Assembly: GCA_046765875.1 (NCBI GenBank)
Contig: JBKPSJ010000159.1
Location: forward strand, 1-10,004
Direction of reading: 5' to 3'
Source of the DNA: DASRHY01 sp046765875
GTDB lineage: Bacteria > Actinomycetota > Actinomycetes > Propionibacteriales > Kribbellaceae
DNA: 10,004 bases
Shown here: in pieces, positions 5,971-10,004 of the stretch
Position numbering within the stretch: the stretch's first letter is position 1
Layout: each line of letters starts with the position of its first letter
Translations under genes and position numbers: made by a program
The notes under the pieces: model-generated
Databases searched by the model: none
What the model saw: the letters and a program-made list of their open reading frames with translations, nothing else
Told to the model about the DNA's origin: nothing

Positions 5971-6770
5971 GCGACCACCAGCACTCGCCCGCCCGGCTGC
6001 ACCGGGTCGGACTGCCGCCGGCGCAGACGTTGACGATCGCGTCGGTGCCGGCGTCGACCTGGACCACCGACCCGGAGCGGCGACGCGCGCTGAGTCGCCG
6101 CGCGCAGCTGCTGGCCGGGGCGTCGGTCACCTACAACCTGATCGAGGCCGTCATCGCCATCTCCGCCGGCCTGGTCGCCGGATCTGTCGCGCTGGTCGGG
6201 TTTGGCCTCGATTCGGTGGTCGAGGTGTCCAGCGGCCTGATCATCTTGTGGCAGTTCGGCCACCGGCTCCCCGAAACCAGAGAGCGGCTGGCCCTGCGGC
6301 TGCTCGCGTTCTCGTTCTTCACGCTGGCCGCCTACGTCACCGTCGAATCGGTCCGCACGCTGGTCACCGGCGCGGATCCCGACACATCACCGGTCGGGAT
6401 CGGGTTGGCGATCGCCTCGCTGATCGTCATGCCGTTCCTGTCCTGGGCGCAGCGCAGCACCGGCAAGGCGCTCGGATCGAACGCGGTCGTTGCCGACAGC
6501 ACCCAAACCCTGCTCTGCACCTACCTGTCCGCGGTGCTGCTCGCCGGCCTGGTGCTCAACGCCACCCTCGGCTGGGGCTGGGCCGACCCGCTCGCCGGCC
6601 TGGTCATCGCCGGCGTCGCCGTCCGTGAAGGGCTTGAGGCCTGGCGCGGCGAAGGCTGCTGCTCACCCATCGGCAGCGCCGCCGGCGGCCGCGCGGATAG
6701 CCGCGGCTGCGGTGGCCAGTGCAGCGACGGCTGCAGCGACGGCTGCAGCGACGGCTGCTGCGACGACTGA
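5967..6770 (+). CDS. Cation diffusion facilitator (CDF) transporter with cysteine-rich tail
   Basis: A 267-residue inner-membrane metal/proton antiporter. Helices lie at about 50-70, 72-95, 112-130, 145-162, 183-200 and 207-222. Metal-site helices are GFGLDSVVEVSSG (residues 78-90) and NAVVADSTQTLLCTYLSAV (172-190), which resemble a CDF subgroup paired with CmtR-like repressors, rather than the classic HxxxD pair. An N-terminal segment has several His (SDHQHSPARLH). After the last helix the family's cytoplasmic domain is replaced by a roughly 40-residue Gly/Ser/Asp tail with eight cysteines, including three CSDG repeats. It is translationally coupled to the sensor. Expected role: efflux of cadmium, lead or zinc, with the tail binding metal; the specific metal is inferred. 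Confidence 0.88.
   Translation: MSDHQHSPARLHRVGLPPAQTLTIASVPASTWTTDPERRRALSRRAQLLAGASVTYNLIEAVIAISAGLVAGSVALVGFGLDSVVEVSSGLIILWQFGHRLPETRERLALRLLAFSFFTLAAYVTVESVRTLVTGADPDTSPVGIGLAIASLIVMPFLSWAQRSTGKALGSNAVVADSTQTLLCTYLSAVLLAGLVLNATLGWGWADPLAGLVIAGVAVREGLEAWRGEGCCSPIGSAAGGRADSRGCGGQCSDGCSDGCSDGCCDD
6720..6767 (+). repeat. 12-base tandem repeat coding CSDG in the CDF tail
   Basis: TGCAGCGACGGC occurs three times exactly at 6720, 6732 and 6744, followed by a fourth, changed copy (TGCTGCGACGAC). In frame it encodes CSDG-CSDG-CSDG-CCDD. Exact copies suggest recent expansion. The unit length equals that of the in-frame duplication in the IS110 remnant. Confidence 0.9.
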
Positions 6771-6774
6771 GGAT

Positions 6775-6789
6775 CACGGCGTGGCCGTG
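6775..6789 (+). terminator. Hairpin just after the CDF stop
   Basis: CACGGC and GCCGTG pair across a three-base loop, five bases beyond the stop codon. No T-run follows. The position favours a terminator of the sensor-transporter operon. Confidence 0.4.
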
Positions 6790-6849
6790 TCCGCGCGCGT
6801 CGTGCTCGGTGTTGGTCCACGCGCGACCACCCCGGCAGTCCACGCTCGT

Positions 6850-7400
6850 CACGACACCTGTCGGGCGCGGCCGACCGACATTCCGTTCGCCGTTGACCTC
6901 GCCGTCTGCGATGAGTCGCGCCCTGCGACGCCGTTCACCCCGAGAGAATTGACCTTGAGCCACTCGGGCCGGGCCGGGGGTATAGCCGGTGGCGCGGCCC
7001 TTGCCACCAGACCCTCCACCCCCCGTTGCCGCCGGCAGCACGCCGTACCGCCCGCGGGTCGCGCCGCGGTCGGTGGTGACCGCGGACGGTCCCAGCGGCG
7101 GATCCCAACCGGCCAGGTCCTCGAGCCGGGATCGGCGGGTGGCCCAGCGCTGGACGTCGACACCGGCGACAGCGCGCACATCGAAGGCGATGAACGAGGC
7201 CGGATGCTGGAGACCAGCCGTTTGGCCCTTGACGGGCCGGTGACCAGGCGGCGTTGCAACAGATCCAGCGACAACTGGCCCGTCTCGTCCCAGGGGCAGT
7301 GCACCGTCGACGACGCAGCCGTCCGGCAGTCGCGCGGCGCGGTCGGCGGTGCTTAGGTCTGATCCGGCGGCGATCGAGTCCAGCAGCAGGTCATCGGTCC
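6850..7400 (-). pseudogene. ATP-dependent DNA ligase remnant
   Basis: Read across three minus-strand frames this is the middle and end of the nucleotidyltransferase domain of an ATP-dependent DNA ligase of the LigC/LigD kind. In order: LPDGCVVDG (7328-7302), then WDETGQLSLDLLQRRLVTG, then ASFIAFDVRAVAGVDVQRW, then PSAVTTDR and VLPAATG, then GVEGLVARAA (motif IV, with Arg where Lys is usual) and EWLKV (motif V). Frame changes are needed near 7300, 7215 and 7015, and probably again near 6985. The catalytic KxDG motif is not seen. Such ligases act in nonhomologous end joining or repair. Both ends are indefinite. It is clearly nonfunctional; the assignment rests on the order of several motifs. 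Confidence 0.7.
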
Positions 7401-7602
7401 AGACACCTATCGCGTTGTCGGGCGGCGAGGGCTGACGCGCAACTGCCCGGAGAAGGGCGCACAGACGCCGCTCGGCGCCTTCACCGAGCCACGCTTCGTG
7501 CGCACCGTTCATACGTAGTCCATCGCGGGCGCGGGCGGCGACATTACACCGGCGTGGCCAGCTTGCACTGAGCCAGAACGCGACGTCCGACGAGGTCCGC
7601 TT
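7401..7602. other. Boundary between two decayed genes
   Basis: No gene is supported. Both strands have short open stretches (a minus-strand one from ATG 7512 and a plus-strand one at 7441-7515) without a recognised motif. This is where the ligase and PhoX remnants, pointing away from each other, lose recognisable sequence. Confidence 0.4.
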
Positions 7603-7990
7603 CACCACATCCACGACGACCACCACGACGCCGATGCCAAGGCACGGTCGCAGTGGGCTGATGGCGGCGCGTACTTCGTCGCCTCGTTCGCTCCGCCCGA
7701 GGACGGCCGCAAGGTCGCCCACGACGGGCAGGTGTGGTTCCTCGACCCGCACCGCGACACGATCGGGCTCAAGCTGCGGTTCGCCCACACCCCCGACGAC
7801 CAGGAACGACGCCGACGGCCCCGACAACATCGCCGTGTCGCCGTTCGGCGGCGCGATCCCCGCCGAGGACGGCGAGGGCACCAGCCACCTGGTCGGCGCG
7901 ACCAGCCCCGGCGAGGCGGTCGAACAAAACGCGGCGATGTGGGCGCTCCCAGTCAGCCGCCGTTGGTTCGAGGGCATGATTGGAACGCGC
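7603..7990 (+). pseudogene. PhoX-type alkaline phosphatase remnant (DUF839)
   Basis: The frame beginning near 7603 reads SQWADGGAYFVASFAPPEDG and then GQVWFLDPHRDTIGLKLRF, and after a frame change near 7803 continues GPDNIAVSPFGGAIPAEDGE and HLVGATSPGEA. This is the late part of the PhoX beta-propeller, where family members read like GPDNITVSPYGG-AEDGEG-LVGV. PhoX enzymes are exported, calcium/iron-dependent phosphatases that scavenge phosphate. Only a segment of about 125 codons remains: the N-terminus, the Tat signal and the final C-terminal part (DSEFxGPTFSPDG-like) are absent. Similarity fades after about 7935. It is a fragment with at least one frameshift and no start. Confidence 0.75.
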
Positions 7991-8063
7991 CGATCCCCTG
8001 ACGATGGTGAGCACGTCTCACGCCACGGTGTCGCCGCTGTGAGGCGCGGCCCGCGCTTGAGCT

Positions 8064-9011
8064 TCAGGTGCAGTTGTTCGCTTTCCGCAGTTCGGTGAGG
8101 TTCTCGCGCATCAGGGACAGGTAGTTCTCGGTGGAGTTGGCGTCGGCGAGACCCTCGATCGGGCTGAGGACCGCGGTGCGCACCTTGAGGTCTCGGGCGA
8201 TCGACTCGGCGACCTTGGGGCTGACCAGTTCCTCGTAGAAGATCGTGGTTACCTTCTCGCGTCGGACGATGTCTTCGACCTGCTTGATCCGCGCGGGGCT
8301 GGGGTCGGCGTCTGGTGTTAGCCCGGCGATCCCGACCATCTGCAGGCCGTAGCGTTGGGCCAGGTAGGCGAATGCCTCGTGGGTGGTGACGAAGGTCTTC
8401 AGCCTGCAGGTGGCCAGGCCTGTCCTGAACGCCTCGTCCAGGGCGGTCAGCTCGGTACGCAGGGCGGTGGCCCGCTGCCGGTAGCCGTCGGCGTTGTCGG
8501 GGTCGGCGTCGGCCAGCCTGGTTGCGACGGCGTCGCCGACGGCGGCCAGCCGGGTCGGGTCGAGCCAAAAGTGCGGGTCCAGATCGCCGGCGTGCGCCTG
8601 TTCGCCTTCTTCTTGGAAGTGCGCTCCGGTCGCCTCCAGCCTCGCGGCGCCGCTGACGTCGAACCCGGCCTCGGCCGCGTTCTGTTCGACCGCTTCGTCG
8701 ACGGCCGGCTGCAGGCCCTTCTCGTACACGACCAGGTCGGCGCCGGCCAGGCTGCCGACCTGCTTCGCGGTCAGCTCGAGGTCGTGCGGCTCGACACCCG
8801 GCGCGGTCAGGGAGGTGACCGAGACGCGATCACCGCCGATCTTCTCGGTGACGAACTGCAGCGGGTAGAACGAGGCCACCACCTTCAACCTCCCGGCGCC
8901 GCCACCGGCGCTATCAGGATTATCGGCGTCGCCGCATCCCGCGACTCCTGCCGAGACGGCGAGGACCAGGGCGGACGCCGCGCTCAGCAGCGCGAGCACA
9001 CGAACTGACAT
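8064..9011 (-). CDS. znuA: ZnuA-type zinc-binding lipoprotein of an ABC importer
   Basis: A cluster A-I metal-binding protein of about 315 residues that captures zinc (or manganese) outside the membrane for an ABC importer. It has a lipoprotein signal ending in the lipobox VAGC, followed by KVVASFYPLQFVTEKIGGDR. The expected metal ligands appear in order: GVEPHDLEL, DPHFWLDP and TTHEAFAYLA, with an acidic residue in IFYEELVSPKVAE. The His-rich loop is short (GAHFQEEGEQAHAGD). An upstream ATG (9026) is in frame, but it lies inside the Zur-like box, and neither start has a ribosome site. The ATG at 9011 fits a leaderless transcript. No permease or ATPase gene follows; the next DNA is the PhoX remnant. 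Zinc is favoured by the box. Confidence 0.9.
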   Translation of the reverse strand: MSVRVLALLSAASALVLAVSAGVAGCGDADNPDSAGGGAGRLKVVASFYPLQFVTEKIGGDRVSVTSLTAPGVEPHDLELTAKQVGSLAGADLVVYEKGLQPAVDEAVEQNAAEAGFDVSGAARLEATGAHFQEEGEQAHAGDLDPHFWLDPTRLAAVGDAVATRLADADPDNADGYRQRATALRTELTALDEAFRTGLATCRLKTFVTTHEAFAYLAQRYGLQMVGIAGLTPDADPSPARIKQVEDIVRREKVTTIFYEELVSPKVAESIARDLKVRTAVLSPIEGLADANSTENYLSLMRENLTELRKANNCT

Positions 9012-9025
9012 GACAACCATTTTCA
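9011..9025 (-). promoter_or_regulatory. Zur-like box over the znuA promoter
   Basis: TGAAAATGGTTGTCA differs at two positions from the actinobacterial Zur palindrome TGAAAATGATTTTCA. TTGACA lies at 9048-9043 and a -10-like GAAAAT at 9024-9019 (18-base spacing), so the box covers the -10 element and the transcript start, which should fall at or next to the ATG at 9011. Zinc-loaded Zur would block transcription. Confidence 0.7.
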
Positions 9026-9141
9026 TTAACTTGGAGGTGGGCTGTCAAGGTGGCTTGCTGCTCCTGTCCGGAGACGGCCACGGCCACGCTCGGAAGCCAA
9101 CAGGATCCCGGCAGACCGCACGGCACTGCACGGACTGCAGA

Positions 9142-9156
9142 TGAAAACGATTGTCG
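9142..9156 (+). promoter_or_regulatory. Second Zur-like box, before the small gene
   Basis: TGAAAACGATTGTCG matches the first box at 12 of 15 positions and the Zur consensus at 12 of 15. A -10-like TACGGT follows at 9158-9163, nine bases before the ATG at 9172. It implies that the small gene is zinc-repressed, in the opposite direction to znuA. Confidence 0.6.
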
Positions 9157-9171
9157 GTACGGTGGGGCAGC

Positions 9172-9345
9172 ATGCACGCTGAAGAACGGCTCAAGCAGAT
9201 CGGCGCTTGCTGGTCGCTGGGCAACTACGAGGAGGCCGCCGCCCATCTGATGCCCGCGGCTGAGGCCGTCGCCGCGGCGCAGCCAAATGCTGCGGACGAA
9301 TCCAAACACATGATGGATGCGCTCGAGCAGCATCTAGTGTCGTGA
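9172..9345 (+). CDS. Small protein under a Zur-like box, 3' end cut by an IS630-type insertion
   Basis: A 57-residue frame starts at ATG 9172, preceded by GGTGGGGCAGC. The peptide is helical and alanine-rich: MHAEERLKQIGACWSLGNYE at the N-terminus has a TPR-like look, then EEAAAHL, and a His/Met segment ESKHMMDALEQHL. It carries one Cys and four His, so metal binding is possible but unproven. The last codons (GTG TCG TGA) lie in the end of the IS630 remnant, so the native C-terminus is lost or replaced. I recognise no family. Divergence from znuA and the shared box link it to zinc limitation. A longer frame from a TTG at 9151 would put the start inside the box and is less likely. Confidence 0.6.
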   Translation: MHAEERLKQIGACWSLGNYEEAAAHLMPAAEAVAAAQPNAADESKHMMDALEQHLVS

Positions 9346-9624
9346 GTCGTAACTTCGGCTGCAGTATGCGGCGAGGGTGTGCAGGATCTGATCGGCGGTT
9401 TTGGTCGCGTTCCATTCGTTGATCCAGCGGCGCACGTCGGCCTCGAGTTCGGTGACGCTGCGATGGGCGGAGCGGCGCAGCTTGCGGTTGGTGAGTTCGG
9501 CGAACCAACGCTCCACCAGGTGCAGCCACGAGCTGCTGGTCGGGGTGAAGTGCAGATGGAACCGGGGGCGGCGGATCAGCCACTCTTTCACCTTCGGGGT
9601 CTTGTGGGTGGCAAGTGGGCCGGC
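9334..9624 (-). pseudogene. IS630-family transposase, C-terminal fragment
   Basis: From about 9624 the minus strand reads ATHKTPKVKEWLIRRPRFHL, HFTPTSSSWLHLVERWFAEL and TNRKLRRSAHRSVTELEADV, the C-terminal DDE region of IS630/Tc1-type transposases; the Glu of LVERWFAEL is a catalytic residue. The usual PFVW segment is missing: WNAT runs directly into KTADQIL, an in-frame loss of about eight codons. Sequence upstream of the ATHK motif is unrelated to the transposase, so the 5' two-thirds and right end are deleted. The left end is recognisable: IS630 elements insert at TA, and the TA at 9335-9336 borders GTGTCGTGAGTCG. The fragment cannot transpose. Confidence 0.85.
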
Positions 9625-9748
9625 GCGTCTGGTGAAGACGATTTCGTAGTTGGCGTCGGCGAGCGTTGTCTCGACGCGGTGGCCTAGCGCACAGGCCCCA
9701 ACGGTCATCGCCGAGCGAGGGGGTCCGGCGCCGTGAGGGCGGATTGGT

Positions 9749-9781
9749 CCCGGGGGGCGCCGCAGCTGGGGTGCCCCCGGG
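9749..9781 (-). terminator. Strong GC hairpin after the sialidase-like gene
   Basis: CCCGGGGG (9749-9756) pairs with CCCCCGGG (9774-9781), with further partial pairing inside. On the minus strand it begins 13 bases after the stop of the BNR-repeat gene. No T-run follows. It is the likely terminator for that gene. Confidence 0.55.
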
Positions 9782-9794
9782 GCCGGTCAGGGTG

Positions 9795-10004
9795 TCATGG
9801 TGTGATGCGGGAGAAGAATGCGCTGGCCGGGTCGGTGCCGTGGGTCTGGGAGAACAGCGCCACGAATTGGCCGCCCTGCACGGCGAGGCCCTCATAGTCG
9901 CCGACAAACAGGCCGCGGGCGAACGGAGCCTTCTTCATGTCGAATGGGTCCCGGGTTACCCGCGCCTCGGCCCAGGTCGCGCCGTCGTTGTGTGAGTGTA
10001 GGAA
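9795..10004 (-). CDS. BNR-repeat (sialidase-like) protein, C-terminus, partial
   Basis: The last 69 residues of a protein that continues beyond the right edge. LHSHNDGATWAEARVT contains an Asp-box-like element (SxNxGxTW form), and PFDMKKAPFARGLFVGDYEG with FVALFSQTHGTDPASAFFSR matches the final blade of BNR/Asp-box beta-propellers such as exo-alpha-sialidase-like proteins. These are often secreted glycosidases or uncharacterised propellers; catalytic residues lie outside the window, so activity cannot be judged. The gene ends in TGA at 9797-9795, followed by a strong hairpin. Confidence 0.75.
   Translation of the reverse strand, partial: FLHSHNDGATWAEARVTRDPFDMKKAPFARGLFVGDYEGLAVQGGQFVALFSQTHGTDPASAFFSRITP

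Noticed and set aside
6490..7356. 288-residue plus-strand frame
   Set aside because: It starts inside the CDF gene in another frame and runs antisense to the ligase remnant; low-complexity Ala/Thr-rich translation.
7916..7936. 20-base near-identity between the PhoX remnant and inverted znuA DNA (both encoding EAVEQNAA)
   Set aside because: One short match with no extension on either side; more likely chance or a common codon pattern than a repeat or gene conversion.
6604..8568. 654-residue minus-strand frame
   Set aside because: It crosses antisense to the CDF gene, one frame of the ligase remnant, antisense of the PhoX remnant and a shadow of znuA; no continuous domain.
1..10004. tRNA, rRNA or CRISPR array
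   Set aside because: No cloverleaf with a TTCRA-type loop, no ribosomal signature and no regularly spaced repeat array was seen on either strand.

Overview
The window is high-GC DNA with GC-rich third codon positions, few Shine-Dalgarno-led starts in places and several apparently leaderless ones. Its gene families (HdeD/DUF308, DUF929 with VKOR, CmtR-like ArsR with a CDF transporter, Zur-type boxes, PhoX, IS110 and IS630 types) point to an actinomycete, possibly of the Frankia or Pseudonocardiales kind; the genus cannot be fixed from this sequence alone. It reads as an accessory region with intact metal and stress genes set among decaying genes and insertion-sequence remnants.

Layout. 1-498 (minus): N-terminal half of an IS110-family transposase, broken by short tandem duplications, with its 5' noncoding flank up to about 720. 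886-2597 (minus): a compact operon of a coiled-coil protein, an HdeD-like membrane protein and a small four-helix membrane protein. 2598-3558: a long stretch without a convincing gene, holding one good CsoR-type palindrome. 3559-3963 (minus): SnoaL-like protein. 4061-5409 (minus): a disulfide-formation pair, DUF929 thioredoxin-like protein then VKOR; the first carries a frameshift and the second an in-frame TGA exactly where a redox-active cysteine should be. 5551-6770 (plus): a CmtR-type metal sensor overlapping a CDF metal transporter with a repeated cysteine-rich tail. 6850-7990: two decayed genes facing away from each other, an ATP-dependent DNA ligase (minus) and a PhoX-type phosphatase (plus). 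8064-9011 (minus): a ZnuA-type zinc-binding lipoprotein under a Zur-like box. 9172-9345 (plus): a small unrecognised gene under a second Zur-like box, cut by an IS630-type insertion whose remnant fills 9337-9624. 9795-10004 (minus): the C-terminus of a BNR-repeat (sialidase-like) protein running off the window.

How it fits together. Three separate metal-regulation signatures occur within 7 kb: a CsoR-type site, CmtR-CDF export and Zur-controlled zinc uptake. The thiol-oxidation pair sits between them. The most interesting points are the TGA at the VKOR cysteine (selenocysteine or cysteine recoding versus nonsense mutation), the unrecognised Zur-box small gene, and the repeated 10-12 bp tandem duplications that account for every lesion in the IS110 remnant.
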